DNA of 21,719 nucleotides, from positions 1 to 21,719 of the forward strand of contig JAZQAN010000057.1 of assembly GCA_045545235.1 (NCBI GenBank), in the 5' to 3' direction. How positions within the stretch are numbered: position 1 is the stretch's first letter; every line of letters begins with the position of its first letter. Below the pieces are notes generated by a model. That model did not search any database. It had not been told where the DNA came from and was given only the letters and a program-made list of their open reading frames with translations. The stretch comes from CAZNKU01 sp045545235 (GTDB lineage Bacteria; Bacillota; Clostridia; Monoglobales; Firm-18). Made by a program: the position numbers and the translations under genes. Shown here in pieces: positions 6,998 to 14,336 of the stretch.

Positions 6998-8848
6998 TTA
7001 TTTAAGTGTTGCTATTATTGATTTAATGCTTTCTACTGCTTTTTCTGAATATGCAATTTCAGGATAAATTACGGCAAATGAATGGTTTGTGGTTACAAAA
7101 AGCTGAGTGTATGTGTAGCCTATATCTGTTTTTTCTCTTAATGTCAATGTGCAATAATTTTTGCCGTTGATTTTTATTGTGCCTGTTGATGAAACAACCT
7201 CACAATCCTCTTCTGTTTTGAATGCATTTTCATAATTTTCAACAGTTTCTTTTACTTCGCTCATTGTATGAGTATTTACTTTATTTCCTGAAAAAGAAAC
7301 GATTATTCCGTTTGTTCTGTGCTGATATACACCTGTGGCTTTTTCGGAATATTTTTTAGGCAATGTAAGCTTAAAGCCGCTTGCTTCTGATTCGAATGTT
7401 CCCGATGTGTCAGGGTCATTTCTCATAAGTATACCAACCTCGTTGGGGTCAAGTTTTTCTGCTTTGATGCTGTTGATAAGTTTATCAGCAAATGCTTTAT
7501 AGTCAGGATATAACTTTGAATCAAGAGTTATTGAAACATTGTAAACGTAATCACCTGATTCAAAAAATACATCTTTAGTTGTTGCGTTGAATGTGCTTGT
7601 GTTGTATTCAAAAGTGTATTCGTAAGCGTCAAAAGAATTGTACTTGCTTTCAACTACGCCATTTGAAAATTTAACAACAGGTGAGTCTAAAGCCTCTTTG
7701 TTATTGTTATAGTCCTTTGAAGCAAGCTCTTTTGCACCTTTAACGTCACTTTTTGAATATATGCCTATGTGCATATCTGAAGAATAGTCTTTTGGTTCAA
7801 GTGAAGAAAAACTGAATTCGTTGATTGAATATTCAGATGATGACATATAAAATTCCTTTGGAACGTCAAATGAAATTTTAGCTTCCTTGGATTTGAAATT
7901 TCTTACACCATCTTTGATATTTGAAAGGTCGTAGGTGTCGTTGCCGTTATATGTAAGGCTGAAGGTTTTTAATGTTTCAATCCAACGGTCTCTTTTTGCT
8001 GTATCCTTATTTTCAAATTTGCCGTAAACAAGTATTGAATATTTGTCTGTTACAAATCTTTGAGTATCGTGGAAATAAAGCTGATTTTTTGCCTGAATGT
8101 GAATTTTTTTCACTTTTGAATCTGAACTTTTTTCAGCCTTTACAAGTGTAAGACCGTTTGCTGATTTTTTAGCAGCCTCAAAATCTTCGTCCAGGTCATA
8201 TTCCGTATCCGCAGATATAATGTCTATGTAAATATAGTTGTTGTCATCCATCATAAAGGATGTGTATGTGCCGTCAAAAGTGCGTTCATCTATCTGCATA
8301 TCTGCAGGTTTTTCAATAACCCAGCCAAAATAACTGTCACCTACATTTTTACTGTCTACACTGCCTTTAACAATTGAGCCTGCATCTGAAGCCTTTTTAA
8401 CAACTGTTATTGCCTCTGTTTCAGCATTGTAGTCTACTGTTGCGTTGAAGGTTTCGGAAATAAAGCGAAGTGGCACCATTGTAGAGCCGTTTGTAAGCTC
8501 GGGTGCTGCAAGAAGTTTTTCGGCTTTTCCGTTAACTTCTGCTGTGGTGTTGCCTATTTGCAACAGAATTTTCACGCCTTCATATTCTAAAATTGCAGTT
8601 TGTGTATTATGGTCCCAGTCAACCTTTGCACCAAAGGCTTCTGTAATTACTCTTACGGGTACAAGTGTTGTGCCTGTGCCTACAACGTATGGTGTTACAA
8701 CTGTTTTTGCAACGCCGTTAATCATCAAAGTGGAGTCGCCTACTTTGAAAGAAATTTCAACATCGCCATTGTCTGCAAAAACCGGAACGGCGGTTACAAG
8801 CATAACCATTGTTAATATAATTGCCATTGTGCTTAAAAGCTTTTTCAT
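6998..8848 (-). CDS. Exported CAO-N domain protein with three similar C-terminal units
   Basis: A 616-residue exported protein. Residues 1-25 are a signal peptide ending VPVFA. Residues about 32-150 carry a two-part CAO-N module (LVPVRVITEAFGAKVDWD, MVPLRFISETFNATVDY). The rest appears to hold three units of about 130-145 residues (about 172-298, 320-463 and 484-616), each beginning with a short segment like FxVPKEF/FKLTLPKKY and ending with an aromatic beta strand followed by a helix such as FADKLINSIKA or EKAVESIKSIIATLK. This pattern resembles the PsbP/DcrB-like fold of small exported domains; that is inference. A very strong RBS (GGGAGG) precedes the ATG, and the gene starts 15 nt after the HtrA-like gene, so the two are one operon. 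Function is unknown; a surface or periplasm-like wall role with the protease is likely. Confidence 0.78.
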   Translation of the reverse strand: MKKLLSTMAIILTMVMLVTAVPVFADNGDVEISFKVGDSTLMINGVAKTVVTPYVVGTGTTLVPVRVITEAFGAKVDWDHNTQTAILEYEGVKILLQIGNTTAEVNGKAEKLLAAPELTNGSTMVPLRFISETFNATVDYNAETEAITVVKKASDAGSIVKGSVDSKNVGDSYFGWVIEKPADMQIDERTFDGTYTSFMMDDNNYIYIDIISADTEYDLDEDFEAAKKSANGLTLVKAEKSSDSKVKKIHIQAKNQLYFHDTQRFVTDKYSILVYGKFENKDTAKRDRWIETLKTFSLTYNGNDTYDLSNIKDGVRNFKSKEAKISFDVPKEFYMSSSEYSINEFSFSSLEPKDYSSDMHIGIYSKSDVKGAKELASKDYNNNKEALDSPVVKFSNGVVESKYNSFDAYEYTFEYNTSTFNATTKDVFFESGDYVYNVSITLDSKLYPDYKAFADKLINSIKAEKLDPNEVGILMRNDPDTSGTFESEASGFKLTLPKKYSEKATGVYQHRTNGIIVSFSGNKVNTHTMSEVKETVENYENAFKTEEDCEVVSSTGTIKINGKNYCTLTLREKTDIGYTYTQLFVTTNHSFAVIYPEIAYSEKAVESIKSIIATLK

Positions 8849-8863
8849 AAAAATTCCTCCCTT

Positions 8864-9976
8864 TTATTTGCATTGAATTGTTATATTTGAAGTTGTGTTT
8901 TTACGTGTAACGTTAACATTTATTGATGTACCGTTATAGGTTTTTTTCAAAGCCTCATTCCAGTCGGTTATACTGTGTACCTCAATTCCGTTTACAGAAT
9001 TTACAACGTCACCTTCCAGAAGCATAGTGCTGTCTGATTTTCTTACTGTAATACCTTTTTTGGTAGGAAGACCAATTTTTGCCTCCCATGATTCTTCAAA
9101 GGTTACATCAATTGAAGGTCTTAAAATTTTGCCGTATTTTTCAAACTGTTCTATAACGTGCTTTACGGTGTCGATAGGAATTGCAAAGCCCATATTATCT
9201 ATGTTTGAGCTTACAAATTTTGATGAATTTATACCAATAAGCTCACCTTTTGAATTTAAAAGGGGGCCACCTGAATTGCCGGGGTTTATTGCGGCATCTG
9301 TTTGTATAAGCTTGTAGTAGGAGTCTGTAAGTGAAACACCCTTACCGCTTACTATACCCTTTGTTACGCTGTTACGCATTGAAAGGGAAATTGGTGTGCC
9401 TATTGCAATTGCGGTTTTGCCCGGTAAAACTGTTGAATAATCTGCCATATCAACTGCCTGTAAGCCTACTTTTTCAACCTTTATTATTGCAAGGTCGGCA
9501 TCTTCATCTGAATATAAAACCCTTGCAGGCAACAAGGTGCCGTCTGTTAAAACTACAGTCAGGTTTTTAATATCCTTTACAACATGTGCATTGGTGATTA
9601 TGTGACCGTTGCTTTTGTAAATAACTCCCGACCCGTGGGCAGTGGGGTTGTTAAAGCTGTTTGCAAGATCTGCACCGTCATAGTTGCCTATTATGGTTAC
9701 AACGCTTGGACTTACATTTTCAACCACCTTTGCAATTGTATCCTCTTCGTTATAGTTTACAAACACGGTTTGTGTTTCCTGTTCCCATATTACATCTGCA
9801 CCCAATGCTTCGCTTACTGCCCTTACGGGTACATATGTAGTGCCGTTTTCGAGTATTATATTGTGGTTTACTCTATAGCCGTTTACATAAAGCTTAACAC
9901 CGCTTTTGGCATATACCGCCGTAGAAGCAAGTGTTGTGCATAGAAGGACACTTGCAATCAGTTTGTTAATCTTCAT
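8864..9976 (-). CDS. HtrA/DegP-like serine protease with CAO-N and PDZ domains
   Basis: Secreted S1C-family protease for envelope protein quality control. Numbering from an ATG at 9985, the catalytic triad is His134 (ITNAHVVKD), Asp164 (DADLAIIKV) and Ser238 (NPGNSGGPLL), all present, so it should be active. A signal peptide (ends STAVYA) is followed by a single CAO-N repeat (YVPVRAVSEALGADVIWE, about 51-68), the protease domain (about 82-285) and a short C-terminal PDZ-like domain (about 290-373, LLEGDVVNSVNGIEV). Bacterial HtrA in Firmicutes usually has an N-terminal membrane anchor; here the anchor is replaced by signal peptide plus CAO-N. I place the start at 9976 because GGGG abuts the ATG at 9985 but is 9 nt from the ATG at 9976. 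It heads an operon with the 616-residue protein. Confidence 0.9.
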   Translation of the reverse strand: MKINKLIASVLLCTTLASTAVYAKSGVKLYVNGYRVNHNIILENGTTYVPVRAVSEALGADVIWEQETQTVFVNYNEEDTIAKVVENVSPSVVTIIGNYDGADLANSFNNPTAHGSGVIYKSNGHIITNAHVVKDIKNLTVVLTDGTLLPARVLYSDEDADLAIIKVEKVGLQAVDMADYSTVLPGKTAIAIGTPISLSMRNSVTKGIVSGKGVSLTDSYYKLIQTDAAINPGNSGGPLLNSKGELIGINSSKFVSSNIDNMGFAIPIDTVKHVIEQFEKYGKILRPSIDVTFEESWEAKIGLPTKKGITVRKSDSTMLLEGDVVNSVNGIEVHSITDWNEALKKTYNGTSINVNVTRKNTTSNITIQCK

Positions 9977-10003
9977 TATTATCATCCCCTTTGCTATATT
10001 TTA

Positions 10004-10032
10004 ATTATAATACATCAATAACAGTTTGACAA
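10004..10032 (-). promoter_or_regulatory. Sigma-A promoter of the htrA-like operon
   Basis: Minus strand: -35 TTGTCA (10027-10032), 17-bp spacer, -10 TATAAT (10004-10009), giving a leader of about 20 nt with AAAGGGG. A second possible promoter further up (TTGACA at 10071-10076, 17 bp, TAAACT) may also feed the operon. Confidence 0.75.
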
Positions 10033-10061
10033 TAGTTTTATAATTTTAGTTTAACATAACA

Positions 10062-10118
10062 TTGACTATCTGTCAAGAATAAATGCTTTTAGTCTATGGG
10101 AATATATATACTGACAGT
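10062..10118. promoter_or_regulatory. Candidate operators of the XRE regulator
   Basis: Two small palindromes lie between the htrA-like gene and the XRE gene: TTGAC-TATCT-GTCAA (10062-10076) and ACTG-A-CAGT (10110-10118). They share a TGACAG core in opposite orientations. The second touches a TATAAT -10 box (10120-10125) that has a very poor -35, and the first overlaps a possible leftward -35. The positions suggest autoregulation; binding is inferred. Confidence 0.4.
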
Positions 10119-10148
10119 ATATAATTAATTCTGTAAGGTGGTGGAGTT

Positions 10149-10487
10149 GTGAATAAAGAATTTGACTATGTATCATTAGGTAAAAGGGTGCGTAAAGCAA
10201 GGGTACAAAAAAAGCTTACGCAGGAACAATTGGCGGAAGCGTGCGATTTGTCTACTGCACATATAGGGCATATAGAACGAGGAACGCGTGCGTTGTCAAT
10301 AGAATCTTTAATTACAATTTCAAAGGTCCTTGGTGTAAGTACGGATTATTTGCTTTTGGATGTTGCGGTTAATCGCGCAGGTGAAATGAACGGTGTTTTA
10401 AATGCCATTGACGGCAAAGACAAGTCTAAGGCTGATAAATTTTATTCGGTTGTAAAGATTCTCGCTGAAAATATAGATAAATTATAA
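10149..10487 (+). CDS. XRE-family helix-turn-helix transcriptional regulator
   Basis: A 112-residue DNA-binding protein of the Cro/CI (HTH_3) type. Residues 10-66 are the complete HTH domain: GKRVRKARVQKKLTQEQLAE, then STAHIGHIERGTRALSIESLITISKVLGVSTDYLL. The C-terminal 45 residues are charged and probably serve for dimer formation. Translation starts at GTG, with AAGGTGGTGGAG just upstream; no in-frame ATG comes before the HTH domain. It stands alone between the htrA-like operon and the ECF/kinase pair and could regulate either or itself. Confidence 0.9.
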   Translation: MNKEFDYVSLGKRVRKARVQKKLTQEQLAEACDLSTAHIGHIERGTRALSIESLITISKVLGVSTDYLLLDVAVNRAGEMNGVLNAIDGKDKSKADKFYSVVKILAENIDKL

Positions 10488-10489
10488 GT

Positions 10490-10519
10490 AAAACGGGGGT
10501 GTGAAGGCATCTCCGTTTT
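10490..10519 (+). terminator. Hairpin after the XRE gene
   Basis: AAAACGGGGGTG (10490-10501) pairs with CATCTCCGTTTT (10508-10519) over 12 positions, two of them G-U, with a 6-nt loop. The T-tract is only four bases, so it may be a modest terminator; the next promoter starts right after it. Confidence 0.65.
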
Positions 10520-10525
10520 GACGTG

Positions 10526-10555
10526 TTGACTTTTTAGTTTACGTTATGATATAAT
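10526..10555 (+). promoter_or_regulatory. Sigma-A promoter of the ECF/kinase operon
   Basis: -35 TTGACT (10526-10531), 18-bp spacer, perfect -10 TATAAT (10550-10555). The predicted start near 10562 leaves a leader of about 16 nt, too short for a riboswitch, so any control by the transported compound would have to act through a protein. Confidence 0.75.
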
Positions 10556-10578
10556 TTGGGCTGATTGGAGATGTTTTT

Positions 10579-11109
10579 ATGGTTAACAAAAGTAAAAGTT
10601 TAAATATGGTGCTTGCAGCACTTTTTCTTGCCCTTGCATATGTATTTCCCTTTCTTACAGGGCAGATTCCCGAAATAGGCTCTATGCTTTGTCCTATGCA
10701 CATACCTGTTCTTATTTGCGGTATGTTGTGCGGCTGGCAATGGGGGCTTGCTGTTGGTTTTGTTGCGCCTATAATACGTTCGGCAACTCTTGGTATGCCG
10801 CCTATGTTTCCTACTGCTTTATGTATGGCTTTTGAGCTTGCAGCTTACGGTGCGGTTTCGGGAATTATGCGCAAGCTTTTGCCTGCAAAGAAGATATACA
10901 TATATGTATCTATGATTGTTGCTATGATTGTGGGCAGAATTGTGTGGGGAACAGTAATGTATTTTGGTGTAATGGCAACAGGCGGGAATTTCGGTATGTC
11001 CTTATTCTGGGCAGGTGCTGTTACAAATGCCATACCCGGTATAATTTTGCAGATTTTACTTGTGCCTGTTATTGTTATGGTTACGGAGAAATATTATGCA
11101 AACAAATAA
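10579..11109 (+). CDS. ECF transporter S component (substrate-binding membrane subunit)
   Basis: A 176-residue integral membrane protein with about six hydrophobic segments, matching the ECF_trnsprt S-component family. Helix 1 has the alanine-rich LAALFLALA stretch containing an A-x3-A motif, known in S components to contact the shared EcfT subunit. CPMHIPVLICGMLCGWQWGLAVGF and GMPPMFPTALCMAFELAAYG are typical family blocks. The energising subunits (EcfA, EcfA', EcfT) are absent here and are usually encoded elsewhere. GGAG precedes the ATG. Its last 14 nt overlap the kinase gene, so the two are translationally coupled. Substrate is unknown; the partner kinase suggests a vitamin or nucleoside that is phosphorylated after entry. 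Confidence 0.85.
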   Translation: MVNKSKSLNMVLAALFLALAYVFPFLTGQIPEIGSMLCPMHIPVLICGMLCGWQWGLAVGFVAPIIRSATLGMPPMFPTALCMAFELAAYGAVSGIMRKLLPAKKIYIYVSMIVAMIVGRIVWGTVMYFGVMATGGNFGMSLFWAGAVTNAIPGIILQILLVPVIVMVTEKYYANK

Positions 11110-12148
11110 ATTGCTTTTAAAACAATTTAATATGTACCCATATATGCAGCCTGAGGATGTTTTTAAATTTTTGTATCAGAGTGTTTTTGGTTGTGAACAT
11201 CTTGTTGCAGATGAGAAAAGTGTTGTTGATTACATAAAAAGTGAATACGAAAATACGGATTATATTGAAAGAGAGCTTGTACAGGCTCTTGACGGTGACT
11301 ACAGCCGTGTTTATCTTGGTTGGCTTGACAGAGGGCTTTCGGCAGACACTTTGGGAAAGCTTTTCTGCCTTTCTGCAAAATGTGAAAAGCTCACAGTTGA
11401 AGAACTTGAAGAAAAACTTTTATCAGTTGGTAAACTGACGGAAGAAAATAAATTTTCTTTTTCGTATAATGACTATAAAAGCAAGCTTGAAAAGTGGAAG
11501 AGTATGGGCTATCCGTCACTTCATCATTCCGATTTTTTTCGCAAAGAATACAAGCCTGCCTACAGGGTTATTGCAAATGAATATGTGCAGTTTTTACCCT
11601 TGTTTGCAAAAATAGATGAAATGCTTTTAAACGGAAGAGTAAACCTTGCAATTGAAGGAGGAAGTGCAAGCGGAAAATCTACCCTTGCGGATATACTTGC
11701 AAAAGTTTATGATTGCAATGTTTTTCATATGGATGACTTCTTTTTACGCCCTGAACAAAGAATGGCGGACCGTTTTGCCGAAGCAGGGGGAAATGTTGAC
11801 AGAGAACGTTTTTTTGATGAGGTTGTAACACCGCTTTCTAAAGGTGAGGAAATAAATTACAGAAGATTTGATTGCAGTACACTGAAGGTTTTGGAGCCTG
11901 TTAAAATTATGCCGAAAAAACTTAATGTTACAGAGGGTGCCTACAGTATGCATCCGTACCTTTCGGGGGTTTATAATCTTTCTGTATTTCTTGATGTTAC
12001 GGAGGATTTGCAGAAAAAGAGAATATTGAAAAGAAATTCTTCGGAATTTGCAAAGCGTTTTTTTGACGAATGGATACCTTTTGAACATAAATATTTTGAT
12101 GAATTTGATATAAAAAATAAGTGCAGTCTTATAATTGAGATAAAATGA
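11096..12148 (+). CDS. P-loop kinase (uridine kinase/pantothenate kinase-like) with extra N-terminal domain
   Basis: A 350-residue protein. Residues about 180-350 are a P-loop small-molecule kinase: Walker A GGSASGKST (188-196), HMDDFF (211-216) as the probable substrate/catalytic segment, RRFDC, and a VTEGAYSMHP block (278-287) like the corresponding segment of uridine kinases; LKRN at about 311-314 may belong to the lid. Residues 1-175 form a separate, mostly helical domain (DVFKFLYQSVFGCEHLV, DGDYSRVYLGWLDRGLSADTL, GYPSLHHSDFFRKEYKPAYRVI) that I recall from unnamed Firmicutes proteins but cannot assign a function. I choose ATG 11096, with GGAG 7 nt upstream, over an upstream in-frame ATG at 11060 inside the ECF gene. 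The overlap of 14 nt with the S component implies shared expression. The phosphorylated substrate is unknown. Confidence 0.78.
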   Translation: MQTNKLLLKQFNMYPYMQPEDVFKFLYQSVFGCEHLVADEKSVVDYIKSEYENTDYIERELVQALDGDYSRVYLGWLDRGLSADTLGKLFCLSAKCEKLTVEELEEKLLSVGKLTEENKFSFSYNDYKSKLEKWKSMGYPSLHHSDFFRKEYKPAYRVIANEYVQFLPLFAKIDEMLLNGRVNLAIEGGSASGKSTLADILAKVYDCNVFHMDDFFLRPEQRMADRFAEAGGNVDRERFFDEVVTPLSKGEEINYRRFDCSTLKVLEPVKIMPKKLNVTEGAYSMHPYLSGVYNLSVFLDVTEDLQKKRILKRNSSEFAKRFFDEWIPFEHKYFDEFDIKNKCSLIIEIK

Positions 12149-12185
12149 GTAAGGTTTAAATATCCTGTTCAGTTATGCAAAACAG

Positions 12186-12212
12186 AAAGCTCCCTTGTGT
12201 AAAGGGAGCTTT
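12186..12212. terminator. Intrinsic terminator after the kinase gene
   Basis: AAAGCTCCCTT (12186-12196) pairs with AAGGGAGCTTT (12202-12212), 11 bp with a 5-nt loop, followed by seven T on the plus strand. It lies between the convergent kinase and mgtC-like genes. The core CTCCCTT...AAGGGAG recurs at about 14971-14988. Confidence 0.88.
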
Positions 12213-12228
12213 TTTTTAATATTATATT

Positions 12229-12921
12229 TTAACTTATAAAGTCAATATAACATTTCTGACCTTCATGGTCAAACTCTTTTATGATTGTTTCTTCTCTTAC
12301 TTCGTTTGGCATATCAAGGTAGAAGGTGTAATCAAATGTGTTTGTTTCGTTTCTTCTTATTGAAACCTCACTTATGCTGACGGACATTTTAGCAAGCTTT
12401 TCGGTTATGTAATCCTGAAATTCCGGCTTTTCGATGCCGTAAATTTTAAGAGTTCTTGCCTTATGCTGAGTCATAAACTTATGTTTACCGTGAAGGTATA
12501 TCTGCAAAAGAAGAATAACAATTGTTGCAGCAATACCTATAAAATACATACCTGAGCCTATTGCCATACCTATACCTGATGTTGCCCATATACCTGATGC
12601 AGTTGTAAGACCACGGATACTTCCTCGCTGAATGTATATCATACCTGCACCCAAAAAGCCGACACCTGTTACAATACCCTGTGCCATACGTGAAGGGTCA
12701 AGGCGTATGTCTACACCTTCAAGACTTTGAGATATAAGGTCGTAAAAACCATATTTTGAAATAATCATCATAAGTGCGGATGCACAGGCAACTATACAGT
12801 GTGTACGTATACCTGCTTCCTTTGAACGGTTTTTTCTTTCAAACCCTATTGCAATACCGCATATGCAGGATAAAATCATTCTTAAAATACTTATAAGGTC
12901 CATTTGTAACCATTCGGGCAT
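12229..12921 (-). CDS. MgtC/SapB-family membrane protein
   Basis: A 230-residue membrane protein. The first 145 residues hold about four to five hydrophobic helices with the MgtC signature: GFERKNRSKEAGIRTHCIVACASALMM-type block at about 27-52, and QGIVTGVGFLGAGMIY plus GLTTASGIWATSGIGMAIG at about 85-122. The C-terminal 80 residues are a soluble ACT-like beta/alpha domain (RTLKIYGIEKPEFQDYITEKL). MgtC proteins are linked to magnesium limitation and to inhibition of F-type ATP synthase in pathogens, but ordinary clostridial members have no proven role. AGAAGGGGG precedes the ATG at 12921. It follows rarA by 20 nt and is probably in the same transcript. Confidence 0.88.
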   Translation of the reverse strand: MPEWLQMDLISILRMILSCICGIAIGFERKNRSKEAGIRTHCIVACASALMMIISKYGFYDLISQSLEGVDIRLDPSRMAQGIVTGVGFLGAGMIYIQRGSIRGLTTASGIWATSGIGMAIGSGMYFIGIAATIVILLLQIYLHGKHKFMTQHKARTLKIYGIEKPEFQDYITEKLAKMSVSISEVSIRRNETNTFDYTFYLDMPNEVREETIIKEFDHEGQKCYIDFIS

Positions 12922-12941
12922 TAAAATTCCCCCTTCTTGAA

Positions 12942-14219
12942 TTATTGTTTTCCGTTTTTGATTTTGTTCCAGAATTCATTTGAACTCTGTTCGAATTTAT
13001 TTTCACCGGGGACATAATACTTTCTCTCTTTAATTACGTCCGGAAGATACTGTTGGTCCACATAATGGTTAGGGTAGGAATGAGGGTATTTATACTCGAC
13101 ACCTCTGCCCATTTCTGCGGCACCTTTGTAGTGTGAATCCTTAAGGTGCAAGGGGATTTCTCCGCAGTTTCCCTTTTCTATATCTGCCAAAGCCTCATCA
13201 ATGGCACATATAGCGGAATTTGACTTCGGAGCCGTGGCAAGGAGGATAACAGCTTCTGCAAGGGGGATTCTTGCCTCGGGTAAACCTAACTGGAATGCAC
13301 AGTCTACGCAGGATTTTACAATGCTTACCGCCTGAGGGTATGCAAGACCTATGTCTTCGCAGGCTATTACCATAAGCCGTCTGCAGACGGATATCATATC
13401 ACCTGCTGCAATAAGCCTTGCCATATAATGTATGGCGGCATTTGCATCGCTACCTCTTATGCTTTTCTGAAAAGCACTTAATATATCGTAATGGTTGTCA
13501 CCAAGCTTGTCATATGTCATAGCAGTTTTTTGTGAAGCCTGCTCGGCAGTTTCAAGTTCTATTTTAAGAACACCCTCCATATCGGGCATTATGCTGTATA
13601 TACAAACTTCAACTGCATTTAAAGCCTTTCTTACATCTCCGTTTGACATTGCGGAAATATGCTTTACTGCCTCGTTATCAAAAATAATTTTGTTTTCGGG
13701 CATTTCCTTTTGCAACTTTTCTATTGCACGCAAAACAGCCTTTTCAACATCCTCTGCCTCAAGAGGCTTGAATTCAAATACACTGCTTCGGCTTAAAATT
13801 GCGTTATATACATAAAAGTACGGATTTTCCGTAGTTGATGCAATAAGTGTAATATCGCCTGTTTCTATAAATTCAAGCAATGATTGCTGTTGCTTTTTGT
13901 TAAAATTCTGTATTTCGTCAAGATATAACAATATACCCTTTGAAAAACTGTTTTCGCCAAGCTCTGCAGTAATTGCCTTTATGTCTGAAAGTGAAGCATT
14001 TGTTGCATTTAATTTGTAAAATTGCTTGTCAGATGCCATTGCGGCAATATTTGCAACCGTTGTTTTCCCCGTACCTGACGGACCGTAGAAAATCATATTC
14101 GGAATGTTGCCTGAATCTATAAGATTTTTAAGTATTTTGTTGTCACCTATAAGATGCTTTTGTCCTACAACCTCGTCTAAATTATGAGGACGCATCCTTT
14201 CTGCAAGTGGTGTGTTCAT
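12942..14219 (-). CDS. rarA: Replication-associated recombination protein A (AAA+ ATPase)
   Basis: A 425-residue clamp-loader-like AAA+ ATPase (RarA/MgsA/WRNIP1 family) that acts at stalled replication forks. It begins PLAERMRPHNLDEVVGQKHL, has Walker A GPSGTGKTT (46-54), Walker B ILLYLDE (96-102), sensor 1 STTENPYF, and the Arg finger region LSRSSVFEF. The C-terminal half has the family tetramerisation region (YKGAAEMGRGVEYKYPHSYPNHYVDQQYLPD). The start at 14219 has AAGAGGT 9 nt upstream; a longer reading to 14249 would need TTG and would run into the transcription start. It is divergent from nth, both with near-consensus promoters. Confidence 0.95.
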   Translation of the reverse strand: MNTPLAERMRPHNLDEVVGQKHLIGDNKILKNLIDSGNIPNMIFYGPSGTGKTTVANIAAMASDKQFYKLNATNASLSDIKAITAELGENSFSKGILLYLDEIQNFNKKQQQSLLEFIETGDITLIASTTENPYFYVYNAILSRSSVFEFKPLEAEDVEKAVLRAIEKLQKEMPENKIIFDNEAVKHISAMSNGDVRKALNAVEVCIYSIMPDMEGVLKIELETAEQASQKTAMTYDKLGDNHYDILSAFQKSIRGSDANAAIHYMARLIAAGDMISVCRRLMVIACEDIGLAYPQAVSIVKSCVDCAFQLGLPEARIPLAEAVILLATAPKSNSAICAIDEALADIEKGNCGEIPLHLKDSHYKGAAEMGRGVEYKYPHSYPNHYVDQQYLPDVIKERKYYVPGENKFEQSSNEFWNKIKNGKQ

Positions 14220-14251
14220 TTTAAAATACCTCTTAATATATATAATCAACT

Positions 14252-14280
14252 ATTCTAACATATATGATGTTTTTTGTCAA
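14252..14280 (-). promoter_or_regulatory. Sigma-A promoter of rarA-mgtC-like operon
   Basis: Minus strand: -35 TTGACA (14275-14280), 17-bp spacer, -10 TAGAAT (14252-14257). The predicted start near 14245 confirms that translation begins at 14219. Confidence 0.82.
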
Positions 14281-14291
14281 ATTAATAAATT

Positions 14292-14320
14292 TTGACTTTG
14301 TTTTTTTATTATGATAAAAT
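14292..14320 (+). promoter_or_regulatory. Sigma-A promoter of nth
   Basis: -35 TTGACT (14292-14297), 17-bp spacer, -10 TAAAAT (14315-14320), transcript start near 14327. Only about 10 nt separate this from the ATG at 14337, enough for the GGTGA motif at 14327-14331. The -35 lies 11 nt from that of rarA. Confidence 0.8.
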
Positions 14321-14336
14321 AATTATGGTGATTATT

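Noticed and set aside
10556..10578. Riboswitch upstream of the ECF S-component gene
   Set aside because: The predicted leader is only about 16 nt, and the preceding hairpin belongs to the end of the XRE gene and lies before the promoter.
14220..14249. Longer rarA start at a TTG codon (14249)
   Set aside because: The segment lies between the promoter and a good RBS; ATG 14219 has AAGAGGT 9 nt upstream and gives the normal family N-terminus.
14292..14336. Longer nth start at TTG 14292 or ATG 14325
   Set aside because: TTG 14292 is inside the -35 box and ATG 14325 is at the predicted transcript start; ATG 14337 has GGTGA upstream and gives the normal length.
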